DNA of 64,000 nucleotides from CAYVBJ01 sp964415185 (GTDB lineage: Bacteria; Bacteroidota; Rhodothermia; Balneolales; Balneolaceae): assembly GCA_964415185.1 (NCBI GenBank), contig CAYPZI010000002.1, positions 1 through 64,000 on the forward strand, given 5' to 3'. The notes below the pieces were generated by a model. That model was not told the DNA's origin. It made no database searches and worked only from the letters and a program-made list of their open reading frames with translations. A program made the translations under genes and the position numbers. This document shows positions 27,725 through 36,491 of this stretch, one piece after another. Within the stretch, counting starts at the first letter, position 1; every line of letters begins with the position of its first letter.

Positions 27725-28426
27725 TTATTTTTTTATCAGCGACTTGTAAATATGAACAAGAGTAGATTGACTTGCCCCCAAGTAATAAAACGACAAAATG
27801 ATTCCAAAAACCAGTTGAAGCCGGATGATACCGTTAACCCTGAACCTGCGCGCCGAGGTAGTTACGCTTTCTGTTCCCCGCCTGAAATCAGAAACTTTTT
27901 TCAGCCTTCTTACTATTTCCTGGTCTTCCATCAGCATGTGAGATTCATCAAAGCCGCCAATTTTAAAAAACAGTTCCCTGTCCACAAAAAGGCTTTGATC
28001 CCCAAAACGAAGCCACGTTCCGGGAAACCTGGTAAACCAACCATATAGCTTCATAACCGGGTGCGGGTCATCAAACCGCAGACGAAAACAACCTGACAAG
28101 TGGCCTTTTTTAACGGAATTCACAATAATCTTGTCAAATCCTGAAGGAGGAATCGTATCGGCATGCAGAAAGTAGAGAGTAGTGCCTTCGGCTGCTTTTG
28201 CACCACTGTTCATTTGGCTGGCTCTTCCCATTTTTTCACAATTTACAATTTTTGCACCTTCACTTTTGGCAATTTCAACGGTTTTGTCTTCACTTCCAGC
28301 ATCCGCAACAATAATTTCACTGGAGATTTCAGGCGTCCCTTTTTCGTTAACTTTTTTTATAATCTTTCCAATATTTTCCTGTTCATTCAGGGTTGGAATC
28401 ACAATGCTGATTTTCGTACTGCTCAA
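27725..28426 (-). CDS. Family 2 glycosyltransferase, arsenosugar type (TIGR04283-like)
   Basis: A 233-residue GT-A fold transferase. It has the N-terminal ISIVIPTLNEQENIG nucleotide-binding strand, VADAGSEDKTVEIA, and the metal-binding segment YFLHADTIPPSGFD. A hydrophobic C-terminal helix may tether it to the inner membrane. The pattern matches the TIGR04283 family, named for genes near arsenosugar synthesis in some genomes, though its actual acceptor is uncertain. Its start overlaps the end of the next upstream gene by 4 bases, so the two are translated together. Confidence 0.88.
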   Translation of the reverse strand: MSSTKISIVIPTLNEQENIGKIIKKVNEKGTPEISSEIIVADAGSEDKTVEIAKSEGAKIVNCEKMGRASQMNSGAKAAEGTTLYFLHADTIPPSGFDKIIVNSVKKGHLSGCFRLRFDDPHPVMKLYGWFTRFPGTWLRFGDQSLFVDRELFFKIGGFDESHMLMEDQEIVRRLKKVSDFRRGTESVTTSARRFRVNGIIRLQLVFGIILSFYYLGASQSTLVHIYKSLIKK

Positions 28427-29028
28427 AATTCTATGCCGCTTTTATTCAGGTCATTTTTTGTGTCAATGTCGTTCAGGAGTTCAAGTTTTGCATATCTCTT
28501 CTCCAATTGTTGAAGCGTTTTTTCCGTCTCCTTTATCAGCTTCTCCGTGCTCCAGCTTTTACCGGCAAAAAGTTCGGGAATAAAGTTACTCATTCCAAGC
28601 AAGTAGTAACCTCCATCTTTTGAAGGGCCAATCACAACATCATTTTGCTTAAGTAAGAGATACGCCTCTTCCAGATGCTCTTTTTTAATTTCGGGACAGT
28701 CACTTCCTATAATAACAACTTTTTCATGGCCAGCCTGAAAAGCTTCCCGGAATGCATGGCACATTCTTTCGCCTAAATCCCGGCCTTTTTGTTTTTTTTT
28801 ATCAAAACCTGCGGATGGCCAAAGGTCGTCATCCGGAATTTTATCGGAGTACCAAACCTGTTTTTTTACATCCAGGCTACCTGCAACATTTTTGGTATAA
28901 TTTAGTAGATAGATATAAACTTTTAAGGCGGCGTCTTCACCGATTGCGGCTGCAAGCCTGGTTTTAACTTTGCCTTTTTCCGGATTCTTAACAAAAATCA
29001 TTAGAACTGAATCTTCAACTTTATTCAT
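28423..29028 (-). CDS. DUF2064 / TIGR04282 family nucleotidyl- or glycosyltransferase
   Basis: A 201-residue cytoplasmic protein beginning with LMIFVKNPEKGKVKTRLA, the typical glycine/lysine/arginine nucleotide-binding start of the DUF2064 family. It then has VVIIGSDCPEIKKEHLEEA and a GPSKDGGYYLLGM motif. The family resembles MobA/CofC-type nucleotidyltransferases. It is the usual partner of TIGR04283 glycosyltransferases, with which it overlaps by 4 bases here. The arsenosugar label comes from neighbourhoods elsewhere; no ArsM or radical-SAM ArsS gene is near in this window. Confidence 0.9.
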   Translation of the reverse strand: MNKVEDSVLMIFVKNPEKGKVKTRLAAAIGEDAALKVYIYLLNYTKNVAGSLDVKKQVWYSDKIPDDDLWPSAGFDKKKQKGRDLGERMCHAFREAFQAGHEKVVIIGSDCPEIKKEHLEEAYLLLKQNDVVIGPSKDGGYYLLGMSNFIPELFAGKSWSTEKLIKETEKTLQQLEKRYAKLELLNDIDTKNDLNKSGIEF

Positions 29029-29130
29029 TTTTTCCGGCCGGGTAAATGTTTACTTTATTTTTTAACTTGGAAAAATAATTTAAATCCTGTTCAAAAGCAT
29101 TTATCAACTGTAATACTTTATAAAATCGAT

Positions 29131-29592
29131 ATGCAAAAAATTACCCGTTTGCTTCTTTTTACTCTCATTTTAATTTTCTTTTCAATAACTACATCAGCCG
29201 CTCAGGACAGATACAGTGAAAAAGAAATCGGCTTGATTCTTGGCGAGCCAACCGGCCTCAGTTTCAAATATTGGCGTAGTAACAAGAGTGCTATAGCTGC
29301 GGGTATGGCATGGTCGTTCAGTGATAACGGTTCACTACACCTTCATGGAGATTATGTACTTCATAACTGGCTTGAAGTTGAAGAAGGAAGCCTTGCCTTT
29401 TATTATGGCATAGGCGGCAGGATTCGGCTTACCGACAATAGCGAATTTGGCGCCAGGGTTCCGCTCGGGCTGCAATACCTGATTGAAGACGAGAGAATAG
29501 GAATCTTCTTTGAAATAGCACCAATTTTAGACCTGTTGCCCGACACTGAACTGGACGTTAACGGCGGAATCGGCGCAAGGTATTTTTTTTGA
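29131..29592 (+). CDS. Small outer-membrane beta-barrel protein
   Basis: A 153-residue exported protein with a signal peptide ending at SAAQ (about residue 25). Alternating beta strands follow, and the protein ends in Tyr-Phe-Phe, the type of C-terminus recognised by the barrel assembly machinery. The segment EIGLILGEPTGLSFKYW is like that of small eight-strand barrels of unknown function. A -7-like TACTTTA lies at 29114-29120, only 10 bases before the ATG, so the transcript may have almost no leader. It stands alone between two minus-strand groups. Confidence 0.75.
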   Translation: MQKITRLLLFTLILIFFSITTSAAQDRYSEKEIGLILGEPTGLSFKYWRSNKSAIAAGMAWSFSDNGSLHLHGDYVLHNWLEVEEGSLAFYYGIGGRIRLTDNSEFGARVPLGLQYLIEDERIGIFFEIAPILDLLPDTELDVNGGIGARYFF

Positions 29593-29674
29593 CAGCATGT
29601 TTTGCTGTTACTCCCCGTCTTCTATTTTAATAGTTTTGTGGCAAAAAAAGATCAGAATTAATTGTCACAGCTTC

Positions 29675-30958
29675 TCACCTGAAATTATTTAGCTTTCGGT
29701 CTTTTTCATCCACTACATGTTCACTCTGCTTAGCAGGAAGTGAAATTTCATATCCTTCCTTGGCAACTTTTACTTCACGGAACGGTTTCCCCGAATATTG
29801 TTCAACTTCGGCAGAAATCTGATCGAGATATTCATCATCAGAATCGGGATCGTGATGGGTAAGGTACAGCCGTTTCACATTGCAATTTTTAGCCACTTCA
29901 ATAACCCGTTCCCATGCTGAATGACCCCAATTCATTTTTGAGCTGTAATTTTTGAGGCAAAATTGTGCATCATGGATCAATAAATCAACATCTTCAATAA
30001 ATTTTTCAAATTGGTCGATAAACCTGACCGGAGTTGATTTCAAGGGTAATTCATTATCAGGGCAAAATACAATAGAGTATCCTCCGATATGGATTTTATA
30101 AATTGCTGTTTTTGTAGGATGGTTGGCAAGCATAAATTCCATAGAATATCCTTCATAATCGCAATTGCCGTTTTCCTGGGTGATATATGAGATATCAGCC
30201 GAAATCATATCGAGGGTAATCGGGAAAAACGTTTTGGTCAGATGGCCTGCCAGGATATCTTTGGCTCCACCTCTGTATTGTTCGGGCATGTGAATATTGA
30301 ATCGGTTTTCCCGGTGATAAAAAGGTTTGAAAAATGGAAATCCCTGGATGTGATCCCAGTGAGGATGAGTGATAAAGACCCTGCCTTTTATCGGGTATTT
30401 GTTTTCTCTTTCAAAAAAGTTTCCCAAATTCCTTATACCGCTTCCGCTATCCATGATGATATATTCATCAAGAAATGGTGCACTCAAGGTAACACATGTG
30501 GTATTTCCGCCGTAACGGATGTTTTCAGGATTTGCTGTTGGGGTTGAACCCCTGACACCCCAGAACTTCACCTTTACGGATGGTTCTAAATCATTGTGGA
30601 ACCTGGCAGCAAGGTTTGTTATATAAGTATCTTCTTTGTTAATAAACTCTACAATCGAAAACTCCTTAAAATCATCAATGCGGGACAAACCTTTATCATG
30701 AAGTATAAATACAGGCAATTCTCTAACCAGCGGTTCAGTGGTAACCAATGCCTGGATCTGTTCAAGTGAAATTCCGTTTTCAGAATAATCTATCAGTAAG
30801 GCCGACGGCCTCATCATCCGGATTTTCCGTGCTGCAATCTTTGTATCCGGGGCTGTTACAAAATGGTATCCTGACTCCGCAAGGCCTTCCTTTATTTTTT
30901 CTGCAGAGTTATAGTCTGCAAATATAACAGCAGACCTGTTTTTTAAAATATCAACCAC
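29675..30958 (-). CDS. Receiver domain fused to a metallo-beta-lactamase-fold hydrolase
   Basis: A 427-residue cytoplasmic fusion. Residues 1-120 form a receiver-like domain with Asp15 in FADYN, a likely phospho-acceptor Asp57 in ALLIDYSEN and Lys108 in EFINKED. Residues 128-410 are a metallo-beta-lactamase fold of the RNase Z-like branch. The metal-binding motif is HPHWDH (198-203), with later histidines in MNWGHSAW and LTHHDPDSDD. Phosphorylation of the first domain may switch the hydrolase. No kinase gene is adjacent; the substrate could be RNA, a cyclic nucleotide or another phosphoester. Confidence 0.9.
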   Translation of the reverse strand: MVDILKNRSAVIFADYNSAEKIKEGLAESGYHFVTAPDTKIAARKIRMMRPSALLIDYSENGISLEQIQALVTTEPLVRELPVFILHDKGLSRIDDFKEFSIVEFINKEDTYITNLAARFHNDLEPSVKVKFWGVRGSTPTANPENIRYGGNTTCVTLSAPFLDEYIIMDSGSGIRNLGNFFERENKYPIKGRVFITHPHWDHIQGFPFFKPFYHRENRFNIHMPEQYRGGAKDILAGHLTKTFFPITLDMISADISYITQENGNCDYEGYSMEFMLANHPTKTAIYKIHIGGYSIVFCPDNELPLKSTPVRFIDQFEKFIEDVDLLIHDAQFCLKNYSSKMNWGHSAWERVIEVAKNCNVKRLYLTHHDPDSDDEYLDQISAEVEQYSGKPFREVKVAKEGYEISLPAKQSEHVVDEKDRKLNNFR

Positions 30959-31068
30959 GTTTATCTAAATCTGTAAATAACCGAACTTATTTTTTATTGT
31001 TATCAGTATTCAAGTATAAAAACTTAAGCGTCAAAAGCACATTAATGAATTCCAACACCACAGATAAA

Positions 31069-33174
31069 TCAACTTTTTTTCATTTTGTCGATTTCAATCT
31101 CAATGTCATCAAGTTCGGCTTCTTTTGCAGAAACTTTTTGCTCGTTTTTTTCTATTTTTTCTTTTACTTCATCGAGCAAAGTACTGCCTTTTTGAGGCTT
31201 AAAATAGCTGAGTGACTCCTGCATTTGGATTAAATCCTTATTCAGACTTGAGATTTCGTGTTTCAGATTTTCCGCTTTTTTCTGGAGTTTTTGAATTTGA
31301 GCAAGGTCTTCGGTTGAAAACTCATTCACATTATCCCTGCCAACAATACTTGCCGCAGATTTTACTGCCCGAAACCGGTCGTAGATCACGTCACAGGTTT
31401 CCCTGTATTCCTTCCACATTTTATTTTTGTATTTAATTGGAACATAACCGGCTTTTTTGAATTCCTCCTGTAATGGTTTGGCTTCTTCTACTGCCTGGAT
31501 CGGGTCTTCATGGGTTTTCAGTGCTTTCAGCTTTTCAAGAATTTCATTTTTCTCATCAAGGTTATCTTTTCTTTTTTCCTTTACATCTTTGAAATGATCC
31601 CGGCGCCGGTCATAAAAATGATCCATGGCTCCCTTGAATTTTTTCCATATTTTTCCGGATTTCCTTTTTGGAACCGGCCCGATCTCTTTCCATTTTTTCA
31701 TCAAATTCTGGTAAAACTGATGGGTTTCTTCAAAATTATCGGCATCTTTTTGTGCTTCAGCTTCTTCAATCAGTTGCAGCTTTTTTTCGAAGTTTTCATT
31801 TTCCTGCTCTCTTAATACATCAACATTTTCAGATTTCTTCTCATTAAAAGCATCCGTCGCAGCTTTAAAACGGTCCCACAATTCATTTTCCTCCTTTTGA
31901 GGCAAATTGCCCGTTTTTTTCCATTTGCGATGCAGTTTGTTTACTCTTCGTGCTGCCTCAGCCAGGTCATCATAATCAATTAAAGCTTCGGCCTCGGCAA
32001 TAAGGCCTTTCTTTTTACTGAGAAATTTTTCAATCTGCTTGCGATATTTTGCATCATGCTTAAACCTCATTGAATGGAATTCATCCTGTACCTTATGGTA
32101 CTGGTCCCAAAGTTCCTGGTTTTTTTCGATTGGTACGCGCCCGATTTTTCTCCACTGCCGGGCCAGGTCTTCAAATTCTTTCTCAGCTTCTTTCCAAGCA
32201 GTTTTATCAGACAAGGACTCAATATATTTCTGCATTTTTTCAAGAACAACCAGTTTGCCAACCAGATTATCTTGTTCTTTCTGTTTTTTCTGAACAAGTC
32301 TGTCTACTTTGTGTTCTTTAAATACAGCAGCAAGCTTTTGAAAAGAAGTTTCCAGTTTTTCAGCTTCACTTTTGGGAACCGGTTTCAGCTGTTCCCATTG
32401 ATTGGTTATTTTTTTTACTTCTTTTTCAGCTCCCCATTTTTTATTATCAACAATTTCCTGAAACTTGTTCAGGAGTTCTTTTTTCTTTTCAAGATTCTCT
32501 TCCCTGATTTTCTTTTGTTCCTCAAAGTGATTTTTTTTACGCTCTTCAAAACCGGCTTTGGCTTTTTCTATTCGTTTCAGGAAAGGGGTAATATCCAGTT
32601 CACCCGCATCAGGCCCGTTTTCCAACTCATGCATAATATTATCAAATTCAAGGCTGACATAGGGCCAATCTGTCATATCTTTTAATTTTTCTGCTTTTTC
32701 AGCCAGCTCAGAGTAGAATTGCCCGGTATCATCCTGCCCTTCGTTTTCTTCACGGTCATTTTTCTTAACAGACTCATCAACAGTATTCTTTTCCGAAATG
32801 TCACCTGAATTTTCTTCTTCAGGAATTTCTCCGGTTTTCTTTAATTCCGTAACCAGATCATGAACTGAACTATTAAACATAGCATGGTTTTCAATTTCAG
32901 AAAGCAGGCTTTCAATAACTTTCAGGTAAGAATCTGCGTCCGGTCTCTTAGTTGAAACAAAATTAGTAAATGCCTGTTTTAAATTCTCGAGTTGAGGCAG
33001 GATATCTTCGAGAGAGCCTTCCTGTAGCATACTCTCATCCAGTTTACCTATTTGCCGGACCTCTCCAAAAACCGGCTTTTTCAAAATTATTTCGCCGGAT
33101 TTTTTTACAGCGAAATTTTGATTATCAATCAGTTCGTCGCTATTGTCGATTTCCTTATTTACTGATTCAGTCAA
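31069..33174 (-). CDS. DUF349 repeat coiled-coil protein
   Basis: A 701-residue, strongly charged and helical cytoplasmic protein. Five DUF349-type repeats are visible between about residues 240 and 640. Each has a W.k.G.vP...... lW..f....d.f pattern; examples are RQWRKIGRVPIEKNQELWDQ, KKWKEIGPVPKRKSGKIWKK and EEFKKAGYVPIKYKNKMWKE. The N-terminal 130 residues are acidic, and the C-terminus is a long coiled coil. DUF349 proteins have been linked in other phyla to RNA metabolism, but no function is established here. It stands as a single gene, divided from neighbours by over 100 bases on both sides. Confidence 0.88.
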   Translation of the reverse strand: MTESVNKEIDNSDELIDNQNFAVKKSGEIILKKPVFGEVRQIGKLDESMLQEGSLEDILPQLENLKQAFTNFVSTKRPDADSYLKVIESLLSEIENHAMFNSSVHDLVTELKKTGEIPEEENSGDISEKNTVDESVKKNDREENEGQDDTGQFYSELAEKAEKLKDMTDWPYVSLEFDNIMHELENGPDAGELDITPFLKRIEKAKAGFEERKKNHFEEQKKIREENLEKKKELLNKFQEIVDNKKWGAEKEVKKITNQWEQLKPVPKSEAEKLETSFQKLAAVFKEHKVDRLVQKKQKEQDNLVGKLVVLEKMQKYIESLSDKTAWKEAEKEFEDLARQWRKIGRVPIEKNQELWDQYHKVQDEFHSMRFKHDAKYRKQIEKFLSKKKGLIAEAEALIDYDDLAEAARRVNKLHRKWKKTGNLPQKEENELWDRFKAATDAFNEKKSENVDVLREQENENFEKKLQLIEEAEAQKDADNFEETHQFYQNLMKKWKEIGPVPKRKSGKIWKKFKGAMDHFYDRRRDHFKDVKEKRKDNLDEKNEILEKLKALKTHEDPIQAVEEAKPLQEEFKKAGYVPIKYKNKMWKEYRETCDVIYDRFRAVKSAASIVGRDNVNEFSTEDLAQIQKLQKKAENLKHEISSLNKDLIQMQESLSYFKPQKGSTLLDEVKEKIEKNEQKVSAKEAELDDIEIEIDKMKKS

Positions 33175-33331
33175 TGTTATTCCTAATTTTATAAGATAAA
33201 TTACGGCTCAGGGCCTGCTCAATTATAGTTTCTTAGTTTAATCAAGATTACAAATGGAAGCAAACCGGCAAATAGTAAAATTAGGGGTTTATCCAAACAT
33301 ATTCACTGATTTGATCAAATTGATACAAAAA

Positions 33332-33361
33332 AGCCGGGAGAGCAACTTTGTCCTCCCGGCT
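33332..33361 (-). terminator. Terminator downstream of the MscS-type channel gene
   Basis: A 9-bp perfect stem, AGCCGGGAG at 33332-33340 pairing with CTCCCGGCT at 33353-33361, with a 12-base loop. On the minus strand it is followed directly by a run of six T. It begins about 35 bases past the channel gene stop. Confidence 0.88.
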
Positions 33362-33396
33362 GTATATTTTAAGTTAATAATCAATATCCTGCCACG

Positions 33397-34224
33397 TCAA
33401 TCCGTCTTAAAAAGGTGCACATCGTGCTGCGGAAAAGGAATTGAAATATCATTGGCATCAAATTCTTCCTTAACTTTTTTGGTAATATCGAATTTAACAG
33501 GCCAGAAATCGTCTGCATTTACCCACGGACGCACCGTTATATCCACGGCACTGTCGCCAAGTCCTGATACAACAATTTGAGTTTCAGGTTCAGCAAGGAT
33601 CCGGCCATCATTATCGAGCACATCCTTTATTATTTTCATTGCTTTGTCCACATCATCACCGTATCCAATTCCGAAAACCATGTCTGCCCTCCTTGTATTA
33701 TGACGGGAGTAATTCTGAATCTCACTACCCCAAACCTGGGTATTTGGAATTGTTATACCTACATTATCGAATGAATGCATTTCAGTAACAAATAATCCAA
33801 TCTCGTCTATAACACCGGTGGTGCCTGCAATGTTGACTGCATCTCCTATTTTAAAGGGCCTTAGTGCAAGCAGCATAATCCCGGAGGCTACATTACTCAA
33901 AGCACCTTGTAACGCAAGTCCAACTGCAAGTCCTGCGGCACCTAATAAGGCAACAATACTTGTAGTTTCAATGCCGAATTGGTTTAAAACAGCGAGAATT
34001 GTAATCAGCAGTATTAAAACCCGGATTACCTGGGCAACAATCGGAACAAGTGTATCATCTATTTTATCACTTTTTTTGCCGTAATTTTTAATTTTTTTTG
34101 TGGCCCAATTAGCAACAATCCACCCCAGTACCAATATCACAATTGCCCCTACCACACTGAGACCATGCTCTACCAGCATGGGCACCAGTGTTTCTGAATA
34201 TGCTGCAACACTAAAATCTTCCAT
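33397..34224 (-). CDS. MscS family small-conductance mechanosensitive channel
   Basis: A 275-residue inner-membrane channel that opens under membrane tension and releases solutes on sudden dilution. It has three membrane segments at about 19-40, 62-84 and 90-118. The pore helix is glycine/alanine-rich (LLGAAGLAVGLALQGALSNV), and the cytoplasmic beta domain holds LRPFKIGDAVNIAGTTG and IPNTQVWGSEIQNYSR. The size and order match E. coli MscS. It has its own terminator and follows a coiled-coil gene. The context with Dps supports a stress or osmotic role. Confidence 0.95.
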   Translation of the reverse strand: MEDFSVAAYSETLVPMLVEHGLSVVGAIVILVLGWIVANWATKKIKNYGKKSDKIDDTLVPIVAQVIRVLILLITILAVLNQFGIETTSIVALLGAAGLAVGLALQGALSNVASGIMLLALRPFKIGDAVNIAGTTGVIDEIGLFVTEMHSFDNVGITIPNTQVWGSEIQNYSRHNTRRADMVFGIGYGDDVDKAMKIIKDVLDNDGRILAEPETQIVVSGLGDSAVDITVRPWVNADDFWPVKFDITKKVKEEFDANDISIPFPQHDVHLFKTD

Positions 34225-34255
34225 AAGTCATCTCCATATTGTTTAGTTATAAAAA

Positions 34256-34279
34256 AAGGGCGGTGGTAAAACCGCCCTT
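34256..34279 (-). terminator. Terminator downstream of the 96-residue coiled-coil gene
   Basis: A 9-bp stem, AAGGGCGGT at 34256-34264 with ACCGCCCTT at 34271-34279 and a 6-base loop. Read on the minus strand it is followed by a T run. It separates the coiled-coil gene from the channel gene. Confidence 0.85.
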
Positions 34280-34316
34280 ATAATAAAAGATAAATTAATA
34301 TTTTTAAACAGCTTAT

Positions 34317-34607
34317 TTACTTTTTTAAAATACCGGATATTTCTGCCATTCCCGACTTCATATCCTCAAATAATTGCGCTGCGTCCTCTTGCAATTTTTC
34401 AAAGGTTTTATCACCGGCATCTTTTACTTCATCAAGCCTGCTTTTGAGACGTGATCTCTTTTCCTTTAATGTTGAAATCCGCGACTGTATATTTTGTTTG
34501 ATCTCTTCTGACTCATGGTTAGCCTTTTCCTGCAGGTCGTCAATTTTTTTATTCCACTCTTTTAGTTTGGATTCAAGCGTTTCAATATACTCTTCACGTT
34601 TATTCAT
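34317..34607 (-). CDS. Small coiled-coil protein, possibly stress-related
   Basis: A 96-residue, almost wholly helical, Lys/Glu-rich protein without signal peptide, cysteine or membrane segment. Heptad-like spacing runs from about residue 8 to 85 (ETLESKLKEWNKKIDDLQEK and onward). It resembles small coiled-coil proteins reported among bacterial stress genes, but I cannot name a family with certainty. It lies 51 bases after dps on the same strand and has its own terminator, so a dps - coiled-coil transcript is likely. Confidence 0.75.
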   Translation of the reverse strand: MNKREEYIETLESKLKEWNKKIDDLQEKANHESEEIKQNIQSRISTLKEKRSRLKSRLDEVKDAGDKTFEKLQEDAAQLFEDMKSGMAEISGILKK

Positions 34608-34658
34608 CTGGTTACCTCCATAATTTATAGATTTCTTTTTTGATTGTGGAGTAATCTG

Positions 34659-35162
34659 TTATTCCAAATGGCTTCTCAACATCCATGCAGTTTTTGAATG
34701 AAGTTTCAACCTTTCGGTAATCAGGTCAATCGATGCTTCATCATCTGCCTCATTACACGGGCCTAATGCCTGGCGGCTGGTTCTTAGAATTGTCTCGTTA
34801 GCTTCAGCCAGTCTTCTTACCATTTCCAGGGCTTTGGGTTCGTCAGTGTCCTCGGTTATAGATGTAATTTCCGAAAACTCTTTAAACGTTCCAGGTGCCC
34901 TGTATCCCAGTGCTCTTATTCTTTCGGCAATATCATCTATGGCTTCAGCCAATTCCGTATACTGCTCTTCAAACTGCTCGTGCAGGGAGTGAAACAGTTC
35001 GCCGGTTACATTCCAATGATAGTTATGGGTTTTCAGATAAAGCATGTATGAGTCTGCCAGTAATTTTGACAAACCATCAGCTATCTTTTTTCTGTGCTCC
35101 TCGGAAATTCCGATATTGATTTTCATCTCTTTATTTACATCAGTTATTGTTGCTGTATCCAT
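34659..35162 (-). CDS. dps: Dps family DNA-binding ferritin-like protein
   Basis: A 167-residue four-helix protein that forms a 12-subunit shell, oxidises and stores iron and shields DNA during starvation and oxidative stress. The ferroxidase site motifs are present: THNYHWNVTG with its histidine near residue 49, FHSLHEQFEEQY near 57-68, and AIDDIAERIRALG near 73-86. A short N-terminal lead (MDTATITDVNKEM) precedes the fold and has little positive charge for DNA binding. It is followed by a small coiled-coil gene. Confidence 0.95.
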   Translation of the reverse strand: MDTATITDVNKEMKINIGISEEHRKKIADGLSKLLADSYMLYLKTHNYHWNVTGELFHSLHEQFEEQYTELAEAIDDIAERIRALGYRAPGTFKEFSEITSITEDTDEPKALEMVRRLAEANETILRTSRQALGPCNEADDEASIDLITERLKLHSKTAWMLRSHLE

Positions 35163-35252
35163 GTCTTAACCAATAATTTAATTATTTTTGTTGTTCATTG
35201 ATAAGTACAATTTTGTCTTAGATATCATTCCCAAAATCAGGATATAAATAGT

Positions 35253-35603
35253 TTACAATTCCAACCCGTGAACTTCTTTTAAAATGGCTTTTGCGTTTTT
35301 ATCGTTTTGTTGAACCACCCGGTGCTGAAGATTTGTGATAATATCCGTTTCGGCACTTTCAAAAGCCACTTCTTTTGCCTCTTTTTCGGTACCTGTTCTT
35401 ACCAAATCATAGATATCGTCAGCTCTTACAATGCTGTATAAGTTGTCCTCATTAAATGCATGAGACCGGAGCTCTTCATACTTCTGAAACAGTTCAGGGA
35501 ACTCATCGTTATTTTGTGCCTTATCGATTACTTCAACATCACCCGGACCTTCAGCACTGAGGGGTGTTTTACAGAGATAGAAAAATTTTTGCTTATAAAT
35601 CAT
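35253..35603 (-). CDS. Hypothetical protein
   Basis: A 116-residue protein of unrecognised family. It is acidic and mostly helical, with no signal peptide or membrane segment. The first 15 residues (MIYKQKFFYLCKTPL) are more basic, and a later internal start is not available as ATG. It lies between sixA and dps on the same strand, about 90 bases before dps, so a stress role is possible only by neighbourhood. Codon use looks like that of its neighbours. Confidence 0.55.
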   Translation of the reverse strand: MIYKQKFFYLCKTPLSAEGPGDVEVIDKAQNNDEFPELFQKYEELRSHAFNEDNLYSIVRADDIYDLVRTGTEKEAKEVAFESAETDIITNLQHRVVQQNDKNAKAILKEVHGLEL

Positions 35604-35781
35604 TGGATAAAATATTATTAATTCGGTTTGGTATTTCTGCCTTTGGTATTTATGTAGTAAAATACGGACTTTTAGGCAGAACCCGAATCAAAATTAACCG
35701 GCAAAATACTGGATGAAGATGATTTAACAGGAAAACTCGATTCAGAAGTGTTGCAAATATTCAATCCCGGTTCCGATTCTT

Positions 35782-36294
35782 CTAACCAGCCTTCAAAAGC
35801 TTCGGTATAACGAACCACTTAATCCTGTAGTTACGGCCATCTAAATTCTTCCATGAATCAGATAAAAATTCAAAACAGACAAGGGCAGCTGTTGGCATTC
35901 GCAGCAGGCCGTTATGGCTATTGCCACATAGTAAACCAACTGTATTTTCTACCAATGGATTATGACCGACTAACATCACTCTTTCAACATTTTTACTGCC
36001 AAAACTGCGAATGCCATTCAGATAGTCTGTTGAGGTGCCATAGTATAAATTGTCATCCCATTTGACAGAATCGATTCCGAGAGATGCAGCACTGCAAAAT
36101 AATTCTGTTGTTTGTCGTGCCCTGGCCGCGGGAGATGAACAGATTTGATCCGGAATATACCCTGTCTTTTTTACAAATTTACCCATCAAGGCTGCATCCC
36201 CGGTGCCTCGGTTATTAAGAGGCCGGTCAAAATCTTTGAGTCCTTTATTACTCCACGAAGATTTTGCATGTCTCATTATCAATATTTGTTTCAT
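35782..36294 (-). CDS. sixA: Histidine phosphatase SixA-like
   Basis: A 170-residue cytoplasmic phosphatase of the small SixA branch of the histidine phosphatase superfamily. The catalytic start LIMRHAKSSW has Arg8 and His9, PAARARQTTELF holds a second arginine, and VGHNPLVE has the second catalytic histidine. SixA removes phosphate from histidine-containing phosphotransfer domains in E. coli, and related proteins act on other phosphates. It is divergent from the tpm gene, with about 200 bases between. Confidence 0.92.
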   Translation of the reverse strand: MKQILIMRHAKSSWSNKGLKDFDRPLNNRGTGDAALMGKFVKKTGYIPDQICSSPAARARQTTELFCSAASLGIDSVKWDDNLYYGTSTDYLNGIRSFGSKNVERVMLVGHNPLVENTVGLLCGNSHNGLLRMPTAALVCFEFLSDSWKNLDGRNYRIKWFVIPKLLKAG

Positions 36295-36491
36295 GGCACA
36301 TCTCAGTTTTAAGGTCTGTTTAAGTTTGGAAAAATATTTTCAGGGACATAATATTTTAACAAAACACCTCTCAAAATCATAAACAAAATCAGTACAAGCC
36401 AAAAAATTTGCTTATTCAAATTCTAATTGTCAGCTTTAATATGCATATTTGGAAAGTTATTTGAATCTTTAATGACAATCAGGCAATAATT

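Noticed and set aside
29592..29608. Short inverted repeat ACAGCA...TGCTGT after the small barrel gene
   Set aside because: The stem is only 6 bp and no T-run follows it, so I do not call it a terminator.
32039..32685. Phe-rich plus-strand open frames opposite the DUF349 gene
   Set aside because: They are shadows of the Lys/Glu-rich coding sequence on the minus strand.
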